Shown: positions 45,501-53,071, counted from the stretch's first letter. The stretch: 64,000 nt of DNA from Deefgea chitinilytica (GCF_016881405.1 NZ_WOFE01000008.1:62001-126000), one strand, 5' to 3'. Notes: generated from the letters alone by a model not told the origin. Made by a program: numbers and translations.

Positions 45501-45796
45501 CAAAACGACAATTCTGAGTAACGTTCCTTACCGTATACCTGACCTGCTGGATTGCTGGCGTCGATGGTCATTTGCGCCATAATCATGATGCTGAATGTTT
45601 GGCCTTTGGCGGCTAAACAGCGGTATTCAAATTGGCCTGCTGAAGGCTGATTGATATAAGTATCCAGTAGCTGATTGAGGGCGCTGGCTTGGCTGTCGAG
45701 GATAAACGTTGCCATCTTGGCATCGCTAAACAGATAGGGTTGGCCAAGAATCGGTAAGCCGACTTGGTCGACGATATACGGAAGGGATGAAGTCAT
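42599..45796 (-). CDS. Acetoacetate-decarboxylase-like / FAD oxidoreductase fusion
   Basis: 1065 residues. The N-terminal ~330 residues resemble the acetoacetate decarboxylase fold: FLFPDSFSAIATGREMFGFRKQLAAF (about 118-143) matches the region that carries the Schiff-base lysine, and a Lys is present near 138. From about 340 a flavoprotein begins with KIAILGGGIGSLSTAYGI and MGWRLGGKGASGRN. It ends with YLAGDWVNNAALNLGCVESTVISGLQAARAL (near 1030), the FAD-binding pattern of phytoene-desaturase/amine-oxidase-type enzymes, with a long middle insertion. No signal peptide or membrane helix is clear. Substrate and pathway are unknown; no carotenoid or polyketide genes lie nearby. It is probably monocistronic: 85 bp separate it from the hybrid kinase gene downstream. 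AGGTG precedes the ATG. Confidence 0.8.
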   Translation of the reverse strand: MTSSLPYIVDQVGLPILGQPYLFSDAKMATFILDSQASALNQLLDTYINQPSAGQFEYRCLAAKGQTFSIMIMAQMTIDASNPAGQVYGKERYSELSFWIPCYDRQALARGEFKPALFLPFLFPDSFSAIATGREMFGFRKQLAAFTYPNGELNVWQPQFTASTCGFKTLSAESIAQQYDFISLLDQSDEPPAAAAWASTSEAATGMIEHLFGQQWTCGETGEVLGDINEDFLAHCPALFIKQFPAIEGAQNAEVRSITSAPFQLQAFHGGFPWLKGLSLKQFDLQFMRLASHPIVSQLGLTPISSTPDVDTVSTKGFWVNVDFSLETGKTLQSIKPPKQKIAILGGGIGSLSTAYGITQDPDWQSKYDITIYQMGWRLGGKGASGRNREIADRIEEHGLHIWFGYYDNAFALIQNCYAELARSSNAPLATWDQAFKPHNTIVVEEYVKEQWRTWALSFKPNGEVPGQGDSKSDHPIGFFAHLRESLTELHQALQQQIGKSDSARQAAARHFTRSVSHTGDSILGKVLDVVGKPVEMVVEHEVERIFTQLQSLYESFPQRHEIATLHTTPVPNHWLDVIAEIKALVEQVLAPFAEIFDSIRRILTLVDIALAVAKGILLDGVLIKGYTAINQYDFTEWLILHGASVDAANSALVRAFYDLYLGFPNGENKIVGDGVAIGGNVSAGELLHSYILVTLCYKGAVMWKMQAGMGDVVMTPIYQVLKQRGVKFEFFNKVSNLHLSADQQQIASIDIDVQATLKPNIASYNPLYDVKGLPCWPSTPLYEQLEQGQALKAQDINLESAWSPWPAVAKKTLQLGQDFDLVVLGISVAALPFITEELSQANPAWQAMLNNAATTQTQAMQLWLNINLEETGWPLASPILDAYGEPFNTWAAMDQTLDKENWPLNQQPFGIAYFCNNMKDAEPIPPFSDHNFPAQQEERVKQSAKAWLKHYTGHLWPYATQADGQSLDWSKLVDLENRQGEARLDGQYFRANVDPTERYVCNAANTNQYRLKVDQSGFANLYLAGDWVNNAALNLGCVESTVISGLQAARALSGYPITIQHETF

Positions 45797-45980
45797 TAAA
45801 CACCTAGCGACGGTTTAAAGTCAGATTGCTGACGAAACAGTCATTCTAGTATGGTATTGTGAGTAATGTTGCATCGTCACGGGACTGTTGAAAATTTGCA
45901 ACGATTTGATGGTGCTGATGTATTGCCCTGTGTGCATTGTTTTTATTTGTTTCTAGGGCAATACGTCTGATAGATACGAC

Positions 45981-46865
45981 TTAGTATTTACTTGTTGCAG
46001 CCGCGCTGAGCTCGTCTTGCAGTCTGTGTAGAAAAACCAGTCTTTCATTGGCAATCTTACCGTCGGCAATCGCGGTGTGAATCGCGCAGCCTGGCTCTTG
46101 GCGATGGCGGCAGTTGTGAAAACGGCATTGGCCCACATACTGCGCCATATCGGGCATCAGACGTGGTAATTCTTCGACGCCAATGTGTGCTAAACCAAAT
46201 GATTGCAGGCCGGGCGAATCAATCAATTCAGACGTCGCATTTAATTTATACAGCTGCGCGTGCGTCGTGGTGTGTTTACCCGAGTCGAGCGCCGTGGAGA
46301 TTTCTTTGACCCGCGCATTCGCATCCGGAATCAAGGCATTGGTAATCGTTGATTTACCCATCCCCGATTGGCCAACTAAGACTGAAACTTGACCATCCAG
46401 CCACGGTGCTAACGGCGATAAATCTTGTTTGGCCGAGATTTCTACCACCGGATAGCCCAAGCCCGTGTAATAGGCCAAGCGCGCGCGCGCGGCATCGGCC
46501 ACGGGTAAATCACATTTATTCAGGCAAATAATCGGGCGGATACCTTCGGCGGCGGCGGCGATTAGCGCGCGCCCAATCAGTTCGTCCGAAAAACTCGGTT
46601 CCGTCGCGACAACAATCACAATTTGCGTCACATTGGCGGCGATCATTTTGCTGCGCCACGCATCGGAGCGGTACAGCAGGGTTTTGCGTGCGAGGACTTT
46701 ATTGATGACTGCTTGTTCGGCATTGAGTACGTCGATATCGACTTGGTCGCCACAGGCGTAATCGGTTTTTTTGCCACGGGTCGAGGCGGAGAGGCGGCGG
46801 CCATCGGCAAGTTCAACGATATAAACTTTGCCGTAGCTGGTGACAATGCGGGCGGTTTCGCTCAT
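45981..46865 (-). CDS. rsgA: Ribosome small subunit-dependent GTPase A
   Basis: 294 residues. The OB-fold N-domain (about 1-75) is followed by a circularly permuted GTPase in the order G4 LNKCD (near 115), G1 GQSGMGKST (near 168), G2/G3 region KHTTTHAQLY and DSPGLQSFGL. The C-terminal zinc finger has CRFHNCRHRQEPGCAI (C-x5-C-x6-C with His). RsgA acts in late 30S subunit maturation. The gene is on the minus strand after the pterin dehydratase gene, with a repeat element in the 132-bp gap. Confidence 0.96.
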   Translation of the reverse strand: MSETARIVTSYGKVYIVELADGRRLSASTRGKKTDYACGDQVDIDVLNAEQAVINKVLARKTLLYRSDAWRSKMIAANVTQIVIVVATEPSFSDELIGRALIAAAAEGIRPIICLNKCDLPVADAARARLAYYTGLGYPVVEISAKQDLSPLAPWLDGQVSVLVGQSGMGKSTITNALIPDANARVKEISTALDSGKHTTTHAQLYKLNATSELIDSPGLQSFGLAHIGVEELPRLMPDMAQYVGQCRFHNCRHRQEPGCAIHTAIADGKIANERLVFLHRLQDELSAAATSKY

Positions 46866-46892
46866 GGGTCCTTTATTAAATCAGAAAAAACG

Positions 46893-46990
46893 GAGTTCAC
46901 GAAAAGTACGAAAAACTGAATCTAATGCACAGTGATATCGAGTCTGCGGTAAGCAGAAGCGATTTTGTTCGTCGTTTTCGTGGACTGAAT
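46893..46990. repeat. Period-9 CACGAAA inverted repeat, copy 1
   Basis: The left arm reads TTCACGAAA then AGTACGAAA (46894-46912). The right arm, read in reverse, begins TCCACGAAA (ending near 46984). Both arms end in a GAATC-like segment (CTGAATC 46916-46922 and 46984-46990). About 45 bp separates the arms. The same 9-base unit and arrangement occur at 49260-49376. Confidence 0.6.
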
Positions 46991-46997
46991 CACCGTT

Positions 46998-47309
46998 TTA
47001 GGTCAATGCATCCACGCGCGCGGCGCAGATAAAGTCATTACGTGATAAGCCACCGACTGAATGCGTATTCCAAGTGAGTTTACAGCGGCTAAAGCTCAGC
47101 GTGATGTCGGGATGATGGTTTTGTTGATGCGCGATAAAAGCGACGGCGTTGGCAAACGCCATCGTTTCATGAAAACTCTTAAAGCGAAAAGTTTTCTCTA
47201 GTGTATCGTTGACGATAATCCAATCGTTCAGCTCGGTGGACAGCATTTCTGCGGCAAGTGCATCGAGCTTTTCGGCTTTTTCAACGCAGTGTTGGTTATT
47301 GAGCGACAT
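46998..47309 (-). CDS. 4a-hydroxytetrahydrobiopterin dehydratase (PCD/DCoH family)
   Basis: 103 residues. The family core FKSFHETMAFANAVAFIAHQQNHHPDITLSFSRCKLTWNTHSVGGLS is clear, with the HHPD..(W)xTHxxGGLS signature. It recycles the pterin cofactor of phenylalanine hydroxylase, or acts in pterin metabolism more widely. No hydroxylase gene is in the window. GGAGA lies 6 nt before the ATG. It lies between the M48 protease gene and rsgA, all on the minus strand. Confidence 0.93.
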   Translation of the reverse strand: MSLNNQHCVEKAEKLDALAAEMLSTELNDWIIVNDTLEKTFRFKSFHETMAFANAVAFIAHQQNHHPDITLSFSRCKLTWNTHSVGGLSRNDFICAARVDALT

Positions 47310-47370
47310 GGTTTTCTCCAGTGGGCTTTCTCATTGTTGTAGCCCACAGCTTGGCAGAAGCCAAAGCCAA

Positions 47371-48636
47371 TTAAGCCGCTAACCGTTTTAAGGCGGCAAT
47401 CCGTAAACTGGCTGGTGGATGGCTATCGTAAAACACACTGTGCCACGGATCAGGTGTTAGCGTAGCGGCGTTATCGCGATACAGTTTAACCAGCGCATTG
47501 ACCAAGTCACTGCTTGATGATTGACTCGCGGCAAACGCATCGGCTTCGTATTCATGCTTACGCGACATCATCGAGCTGATTGGCGCAAATAGGAAAGTAA
47601 ACACCGGCAGCACCATAAAAAATAGCAATAGTGCTGTGGCAGTCGATGGCGTAGTTACGCCGAGTCCGTTGTAAAACCACAGCTGTGTTTTCAGTTGCCC
47701 TAGCACCCACAACATCCCCAGCATCAAGGCGAACGTCCACACTAAGCGTTTCACAATATGGCGATGCTTAAAATGACCGAGCTCATGCGCCAGCACGGCT
47801 TCGACTTCAGACGGTGACAAGTGCTTGAGTAAGGTATCAAAAAACACAATCCGTTTCGATTTGCCCAGTCCAGTAAAATACGCATTGCCGTGGCTTGAGC
47901 GTTTGCTACCATCCATCACGAACAGACCATTCGATTGAAAACCGCAGCGAGTCAGCAAACCGACGATGCGGTCTTTCATTTCGCCGTCTTCCATCGGCAC
48001 AAATTTATTAAACAGCGGTGCGATAAACGTCGGGAACACCCACATCAAGGTCAATGAGAACACCAACCAAGTCGCCCATACATATAGCCACCAGTGCTCG
48101 CCCATTGCACCCATCAGCCACAACACGGCAGCAATCAAAGGCAGGCCAATCGCCGCGCCAATTGCGGTGCTTTTGATTAAATCGGCGATAAATAATTTGA
48201 CTGTCATTTGGTTAAAACCAAAGCGCGCTTCGATGACAAAAGTGGAAATCAAGGAAAACGGCAGCGATAACAGACTACTCACTACGCCGAGCGCGGCAAT
48301 CAGCGCCACGCCGTGCGCGGTCGAATTGGGCGTGAACCACTGTGCTGTCAGTTGCGACAACCATTCAATCCCGCCGCCCAGCGTAAATGCGGCGAGTACT
48401 ATTGCGTCAAATAAAGTAGTCGCCATACCAAAGCGCGTTTTCGTCACCGTGTAGGCAGCGGCGCGCTGATGCGATTCGAGCGTGATTTGCTCGGCAAACT
48501 CGGCTGGCACTGCACGGGAATGGCGTTTTACATGGTTGATATGACGCAGCGCCAACCAAAGCTGTAATAAAACGCTAGCAAGCAGCGCAAACAGAAAAAG
48601 AAGTGAAAATTGGGTAGCGCTAAAAAGGTCGGTCAT
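47371..48636 (-). CDS. M48 family integral membrane metallopeptidase (Ste24/CAAX protease-like)
   Basis: 421 residues. It has about seven membrane helices, and the zinc motif VLAHELGHFKHRH (HExxH) lies near residue 280. The downstream Glu ligand is in KHEYEADAFAA (near 362). The N-terminal AYTVTKTRFGMATTLFDAIVL and FIAPLFNKFVPMEDGEMKDRI match the Ste24 type (M48A) rather than HtpX. It probably degrades or clips membrane proteins at the inner membrane. It is divergent from orn, with about 40 bp between starts. Confidence 0.93.
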   Translation of the reverse strand: MTDLFSATQFSLLFLFALLASVLLQLWLALRHINHVKRHSRAVPAEFAEQITLESHQRAAAYTVTKTRFGMATTLFDAIVLAAFTLGGGIEWLSQLTAQWFTPNSTAHGVALIAALGVVSSLLSLPFSLISTFVIEARFGFNQMTVKLFIADLIKSTAIGAAIGLPLIAAVLWLMGAMGEHWWLYVWATWLVFSLTLMWVFPTFIAPLFNKFVPMEDGEMKDRIVGLLTRCGFQSNGLFVMDGSKRSSHGNAYFTGLGKSKRIVFFDTLLKHLSPSEVEAVLAHELGHFKHRHIVKRLVWTFALMLGMLWVLGQLKTQLWFYNGLGVTTPSTATALLLFFMVLPVFTFLFAPISSMMSRKHEYEADAFAASQSSSSDLVNALVKLYRDNAATLTPDPWHSVFYDSHPPASLRIAALKRLAA

Positions 48637-48676
48637 GAAGTAAAATACTATTTTTTCAAGATTGGATTACGCGAGT

Positions 48677-49243
48677 ATGCCACAAGACCAGAACCGACTC
48701 ATCTGGGTCGACATGGAAATGACGGGTTTAGAGCCTGAAACCGACCGTGTGATCGAAATAGCCGTCGTGATTACCGACAATGATCTTAATATCGTTGCCG
48801 AAGGCCCGGTGCTGGTGATTCATCAGCCTGATGAATTGATGGATAACATGGACGAATGGTGCGTTAGAACGCACGGCAATTCTGGCCTGACCGCTAAAGT
48901 GAAAGCATCGACAACGACCGAAGCTGACGCCGAGGCGCAATTGATCGCGTTTATTTCCGAATACGTACCGAAAGGCGTTTCGCCGTTGTGCGGTAACTCG
49001 GTGCATCAAGATCGCCGCTTCTTGGTGAAATATTTGCCTGAATTAGAAACGTGGTTCCATTACCGCAATTTGGATGTGTCGACGCTCAAAGAGTTATGCA
49101 AACGCTGGCAACCCGCGATCGCCAAAGGTTTTAAAAAACGCGGCGCACACACGGCATTGGCCGATATCGTTGAATCGATCGACGAACTTAAATACTACCG
49201 CGAGCACTTTATTCAAGCGCCAGCGGTGGAAGAAGCGTCTTGA
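48677..49243 (+). CDS. orn: Oligoribonuclease
   Basis: 188 residues from ATG 48677; an in-frame TTG at 48662 would add five residues. The DEDDh exonuclease motifs are [27 protein letters not shown] (Exo I), [20 protein letters not shown] (Exo II) and [25 protein letters not shown] (Exo III). Orn degrades RNA dinucleotides including pGpG, the product of c-di-GMP phosphodiesterases. That makes it relevant to the EAL proteins in this window. The ribosome site is weak. It is followed by the CACGAAA repeat rather than a classic terminator. Confidence 0.97.
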   Translation: MPQDQNRLIWVDMEMTGLEPETDRVIEIAVVITDNDLNIVAEGPVLVIHQPDELMDNMDEWCVRTHGNSGLTAKVKASTTTEADAEAQLIAFISEYVPKGVSPLCGNSVHQDRRFLVKYLPELETWFHYRNLDVSTLKELCKRWQPAIAKGFKKRGAHTALADIVESIDELKYYREHFIQAPAVEEAS

Positions 49244-49259
49244 TAAGATAAAAAACCTG

Positions 49260-49376
49260 AGTCCACGAAAAACACGAAAGGCACGAAAAAATTCAAAACC
49301 TTGAAAGTGTGTTCTGTTGACATGCTTCACTTCGTGATTTACGAATTGATTTTTTCCTTTCGTGCCTTTCGTGGAC
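49260..49376. repeat. Period-9 CACGAAA inverted repeat, copy 2
   Basis: The left arm is TCCACGAAA, AACACGAAA, GGCACGAAA in tandem (49262-49288). The right arm, read in reverse, is TCCACGAAA, GGCACGAAA (ending at 49375). It can form a long imperfect hairpin followed by a T-rich stretch (ATTTTGTTTTATTTT), so it may also end orn transcription. About 60 bp separates the arms. Confidence 0.65.
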
Positions 49377-49409
49377 TATTTTGTTTTATTTTAATTGAGT
49401 CACCAGCAA

Positions 49410-49904
49410 ATGTTTAGTTCTGAAATTGAAGCTTTAGCCGCCGAGCTAGGCCAAATGTTACTCGCCCGTGGCGAGACGGTGACGACGGCTGAATCGTGCA
49501 CCGGCGGCCTGATTGCGGGTGCGATTACCGAAGTGGCGGGGTCTAGCGCGTGGTTTGATCGCGGTTATATTACCTACGCCAATCAAGCCAAAGCGGCGAT
49601 GCTCGATGTGCCGATGGCGTTTATCGATGGCCTCGGCGCGGTGAGTGAGCCTGTGGTGGCCGCGATGGCGCAGGGCGCAGCGGATGGCGCGTGCGCACGT
49701 TGGGCGGTGGCGGTATCGGGCATAGCAGGGCCGACAGGTGGTTCAGTGGAAAAACCCGTCGGCACCGTCTGGCTGGCGTGGGCCACGCCGTACGGTATTA
49801 CTACTGAAAAGCAGGTATTCGCTGGTAGTCGTTCTGAGGTAAGGGCTGCAACGGTATACCGTGCGCTTGAGCGCTTGGTTGAATTAATGAAGGAACAAGC
49901 ATGA
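49410..49904 (+). CDS. pncC: CinA-family nicotinamide-nucleotide amidohydrolase
   Basis: 164 residues from ATG 49410; a TTG at 49395 would add five residues and is less likely. The PncC/CinA C-terminal fold shows VTTAESCTGGLIAGAITEVAGSSAWFDRGYITYANQAK (about 25-62), AVAVSGIAGPTGGSVEKPVGTVWLAW and a C-terminal REVRAATVYRALERL-like helix (SRSEVRAATVYRALERL). It deamidates NMN to NaMN in the pyridine nucleotide cycle. It lacks the N-terminal molybdopterin-like domain of full CinA, as in stand-alone PncC. Its stop overlaps the next start by 4 nt (ATGA). Confidence 0.94.
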   Translation: MFSSEIEALAAELGQMLLARGETVTTAESCTGGLIAGAITEVAGSSAWFDRGYITYANQAKAAMLDVPMAFIDGLGAVSEPVVAAMAQGAADGACARWAVAVSGIAGPTGGSVEKPVGTVWLAWATPYGITTEKQVFAGSRSEVRAATVYRALERLVELMKEQA

Positions 49905-50506
49905 CGACGATTGTTGCCGTAAAAAAGGACGGCGTGATTTCTATTGCCGCGGATAGTCAATCCACGTTTGGTGACACGCGCCTTGCGGCGCTGGATGATG
50001 CGCGCTGGAATAAAATTTTTCAGCATGGCGACAGCTATTTTGCGATTTGTGGCAGCGCTGCGCACGATTTGGTTTTGCAATCGGCGCTGAAAAAAATGAA
50101 AAAGCTTGATTTTTCCAATCGCGCCGCCATTTTTGAATCATTCCGAAAATTACATAGCAAGCTGAAAGACGATTTTTTCCTCAAAACCGACGAGGAAGAA
50201 GACGACGCTTATGAATCGAGCCAGATGACGGTGTTGATCGCCAATGCGCACGGCATTTTTGGTGTGTACAGTCTGCGTGAAGTGTATGAGTTTGAGCGAT
50301 TTTGGGCGATTGGTAGCGGCCGTGATTATGCGATTGGTGCGATGCAGGCGGTTTACGATCAATTAGCGGCCAGCGACATCGCCAAAGTGGGCGTCGAAAC
50401 CGGTTGTATGTTTGACGTGGCATCCAGCTTGCCAATGACAAGTTATAGTGTGGCCTATGTTGGCGCAGCGCCAGCGGCGGTTGCAATCACAAAGAGTAAA
50501 AAATGA
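49901..50506 (+). CDS. Betaproteobacterial proteasome homologue (BPH), Ntn-hydrolase
   Basis: 201 residues. It starts MTTIVAVKKDGVISIAADSQSTFGDT, strongly like HslV (MTTIVSVRRNG). Removal of Met would expose Thr1 as nucleophile. Asp17 lies in IAADSQ, and a Lys near 37 (RWNKIF) aligns with HslV Lys33 after a short insertion. The FWAIGSGRDYAIGAMQAVYD block matches the HslV IGSG..YAxAAA region. The acidic insert KTDEEEDDAYESS (about 103-115) is not in HslV. No hslU ATPase is adjacent, so this is better called BPH, a compact HslV-like peptidase described for betaproteobacteria. It overlaps pncC and hslO by 4 nt each (ATGA). Its substrates are unknown. Confidence 0.8.
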   Translation: MTTIVAVKKDGVISIAADSQSTFGDTRLAALDDARWNKIFQHGDSYFAICGSAAHDLVLQSALKKMKKLDFSNRAAIFESFRKLHSKLKDDFFLKTDEEEDDAYESSQMTVLIANAHGIFGVYSLREVYEFERFWAIGSGRDYAIGAMQAVYDQLAASDIAKVGVETGCMFDVASSLPMTSYSVAYVGAAPAAVAITKSKK

Positions 50507-51390
50507 AAGATATTTTAGAGCGTTTCTTGTTTGATCAAGCCCCAGTGCGCGGCGAGTTGGTGCAACTTGATGCCACGTATAAAGAAGTCCTCGCCCGACA
50601 TCAATATCCGCTGGTGCTGCAACGCATTATCGGCGAATTGATGGCGGCTAGCGCCTTGCTGTCGGCGATGCTGAAGTTTGACGGCACGCTGATTATGCAA
50701 ATGCACGGTACCGGTGCGGTGCAATTGATCGTCATTGAATTCACGTCGGACCGCACGATGCGCGCCACGGCGCGGTGGGATGCGGAAAAAATCCAAACCT
50801 ACGGGCCCGGTTCGTCTCTTGCCGAGTTGCTCGGTCGTGGTCGTTTTATGATTACGCTCGACCCTACGGTGGGCGAAGCCTACCAAGGCGTAGTCGGCAT
50901 GGAACGCGGTCAATCGGTGGCGCAAATTATCGAGCACTATATGGCAACGTCTGAGCAGCTGGAAACGCGACTTTGGTTGGCGTGTAGCGAGCCTGGCAGC
51001 GATAACAAAATGGCGGCAGGGATGATGCTGCAAAAAATGCCAGCGCAAAGCGATGAAACGCAATCATACGAGCATCTAGTCACCTTGGCTGAAACGGTAA
51101 AACCGGAAGAATTACTCGAATTGCCAGCGCGCGAAGTGCTGTATCGCTTATTCCACGAAGACAGCGTGCGTGTGTTTGATCCAACAACACCGCGCTTTGC
51201 GTGTTCATGCTCGCGCCATCGCGTGGCCGGTATGATCAAATTGATGGAACGCGATGAAGTCGATGAAGTATTAGCCGAGCGTGGCAATGTGCATATCGTC
51301 TGTGATTTCTGCGGCAAAGAATACGAATTCGACGCGGTCGATATCGGTGCTTTGTACGCAGGTAGCCCAGAAACCGGCTCGGTACACTAG
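50503..51390 (+). CDS. hslO: Redox-regulated holdase chaperone Hsp33
   Basis: 295 residues, normal. The N-terminal domain has FDQAPVRGELVQLDATYKEVL and LLSAMLKFDGTLIMQMHGTGAVQLIVIE. The C-terminal redox switch has the four zinc cysteines FACSCSRHR (near 233) and VCDFCGKEYEFD (near 267). Zinc is released and disulfides form under oxidative and heat stress, unfolding the linker to bind clients. Third gene of the pncC-BPH-hslO unit, overlapping BPH by ATGA, and closed by a terminator at 51448. Confidence 0.96.
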   Translation: MKDILERFLFDQAPVRGELVQLDATYKEVLARHQYPLVLQRIIGELMAASALLSAMLKFDGTLIMQMHGTGAVQLIVIEFTSDRTMRATARWDAEKIQTYGPGSSLAELLGRGRFMITLDPTVGEAYQGVVGMERGQSVAQIIEHYMATSEQLETRLWLACSEPGSDNKMAAGMMLQKMPAQSDETQSYEHLVTLAETVKPEELLELPAREVLYRLFHEDSVRVFDPTTPRFACSCSRHRVAGMIKLMERDEVDEVLAERGNVHIVCDFCGKEYEFDAVDIGALYAGSPETGSVH

Positions 51391-51447
51391 GGTATTGCGC
51401 TATAGCTCTTGTTGGTAAATTGGGTGGTGTATATACCCTATAAAATC

Positions 51448-51475
51448 AAAGCCGCTCCGTGGAGCGGCTTTTTAA
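51448..51475 (+). terminator. Intrinsic terminator of pncC-BPH-hslO
   Basis: An 11-bp stem AAAGCCGCTCC / GGAGCGGCTTT with a 2-nt apparent loop, followed by TTT and AATTT. It is 57 bp past the hslO stop and 42 bp before the next start. Confidence 0.85.
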
Positions 51476-51517
51476 TTTCGCCATCATTTTTAGCTGGCAG
51501 CAAGGACATTTGCCGTT

Positions 51518-52591
51518 ATGATGCGCTTTTTAATGGCCGTGGCGAATGCGATGCGACATTTATTCCTTCTTCTGATGTCTTGCTGGCTAGCGACGGTGTC
51601 GTTGGCTACTGAGTCAAATCCGCCACGTTACAGCTTGGGCGCCGAGCAGCTCGGCCTCGTCGTCAATAAAAATGACCCGCTTTCTGTCGAAATCGCCGCG
51701 TATTACGCCAAGCAACATCATCTAAAACCTGAGCAAATTTTGGAAGTGAGTTTGCCGACTGATCGAGTCTGGCTCGCCGAAGGCGAGTTAGAACAGCTCA
51801 AAGCGCAAATCGACGCGCATTTTTCGCCCGAAATTCAAGCGCTGGCACTGGCGTGGAGCAAGCCGTATCGCGTCAATTGCCTTGGTATTACCTATGGCAT
51901 TACTTTGGGTTATGTCGAAGGTGTCTGCAGCAATCTGGGCAAACCCACACCTGAATCGCCGTACTTTAATCATGCTACGACGCAACCTTTTACTGACCTT
52001 GGTATCCGCCCGAGTATGCTACTGGCGGCGAAAGATATGCCCAGCGCCAAAAAGCTAATTGACCGTGGCGTTGCCGCTTGGGGCAATCAACCTAAGGGTA
52101 CTGCGTATTTTTTAACCACCACCGACAAAGCCCGCAGCTCGCGCGCGCCGTTGTTTCCGGCTAGCCAAACTGTCAAAAAAACCGCAATCAAAATCGAAAA
52201 CATTAGCGCCAATACGCTGAAAGATAAAAACGACATCATCGTTTATCAAACGGGGTTGGCGAGTGTGGGCGATTTAGAAACGCTGCAATTTGTACCCGGT
52301 GCATTGGCCGATCATTTGACCTCGTTCGGCGGCATGCTGACCGACAGCAAGCAAATGAGTAGTATGAAATGGCTAGACAGTGGCGCGACAGCCAGCTACG
52401 GCACGGTGAGCGAGCCGTATAGCTATCCGCAAAAATTCCCGCATCCACAAGTTTTGCTCGCGCATTATTTAAATGGTGCCACGGCAGTTGAAGCTTACTG
52501 GAAAAGCGTCGCATGGCCCGCGCAAGGGGTGTTTATCGGCGATCCGCTGGCTGCCCCGTATCGGAGTTTGAGTCCGTTTAAAACTCAGTAA
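51518..52591 (+). CDS. TIGR03790 family secreted protein
   Basis: 357 residues with several candidate starts (ATG 51518, 51521, 51533, 51551). A hydrophobic signal segment HLFLLLMSCWLATVSLA fits any of them. The body shows SLGAEQLGLVVNKNDPLSVEIAAYYAKQHHLKPEQILEVSLP, ALALAWSKPYRVNCLGITYGITLGY, SMLLAAKDMPSAKKLIDRGV and ATASYGTVSEPYSYPQKFPHPQVLLAHYLNGATAVEAYWKSVAWPAQGVFIGDPLAAPY. These match TIGR03790, an exported family of unknown function found across proteobacteria and other phyla. The C-terminal TxxYGTVxEP..GDPLxxPy pattern recalls caspase-like/Gingipain-type folds, but that is a guess. It is probably monocistronic. Confidence 0.8.
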   Translation: MMRFLMAVANAMRHLFLLLMSCWLATVSLATESNPPRYSLGAEQLGLVVNKNDPLSVEIAAYYAKQHHLKPEQILEVSLPTDRVWLAEGELEQLKAQIDAHFSPEIQALALAWSKPYRVNCLGITYGITLGYVEGVCSNLGKPTPESPYFNHATTQPFTDLGIRPSMLLAAKDMPSAKKLIDRGVAAWGNQPKGTAYFLTTTDKARSSRAPLFPASQTVKKTAIKIENISANTLKDKNDIIVYQTGLASVGDLETLQFVPGALADHLTSFGGMLTDSKQMSSMKWLDSGATASYGTVSEPYSYPQKFPHPQVLLAHYLNGATAVEAYWKSVAWPAQGVFIGDPLAAPYRSLSPFKTQ

Positions 52592-52624
52592 GTCCATAGA
52601 TGGTTTGTAGCAGAACTGAGGCAT

Positions 52625-52999
52625 TCATTTAAATAAGCTCGCGTTGTATTCAAGTGACTTTTGAAATAATGGGCATTGGCTTTGGTTGAATCGTACTGTG
52701 GTGGCAACTTGTTTTTTTATGTGCTGCTGAGCTTCTTGGATAAAGGCGAGTTGCTCCTTCTCTGTTAAACCTGCCGATTTTGCTTGTGTTTGGAGCGCCT
52801 GCAAGGAATTGCGCTGAATTGTGCGATGAGTTTCAAGCCATTTGTTAAATTGTGCTTGGGTAGCATAACCATAAGGACTGCAAAAATTAGCTTCTTGGCG
52901 AGAAGATTCAATGATTGTCAAATTATGTCCAGCAGCATGATAACTAATGGCAAAACAGCAGGGAGAGAATAGCAGTGCCAACAGAATGGCGATTCGCAT
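52625..52999 (-). CDS. Small secreted protein of unknown function
   Basis: 124 residues from ATG 52999; upstream in-frame codons extend to 53068, but a signal peptide begins exactly at MRIAILLALLFSPCCFA, so the shorter form is preferred. The mature part has two Cys (NFCSPYG and SQCPLFQ), an amphipathic helical middle (LQALQTQAKSAGLTEKEQLAFIQEAQQHIKKQ) and no known motif. It may be periplasmic with one disulfide. It lies tail to tail with the TIGR03790 gene and just downstream of the DUF6882-like gene on the same strand. Confidence 0.6.
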   Translation of the reverse strand: MRIAILLALLFSPCCFAISYHAAGHNLTIIESSRQEANFCSPYGYATQAQFNKWLETHRTIQRNSLQALQTQAKSAGLTEKEQLAFIQEAQQHIKKQVATTVRFNQSQCPLFQKSLEYNASLFK

Positions 53000-53071
53000 T
53001 GAATAGAGTCCAAATGAAAATTGCGATAAGTTTGCCCGTGATGATCTGGTTACTGAACCCACGGGCAAATT

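Noticed and set aside
49901-50506. HslV proteasome subunit or MFS transporter
   Set aside because: No hslU lies nearby and the insert and spacing differ from HslV; there are no membrane helices, so a transporter label would be wrong.
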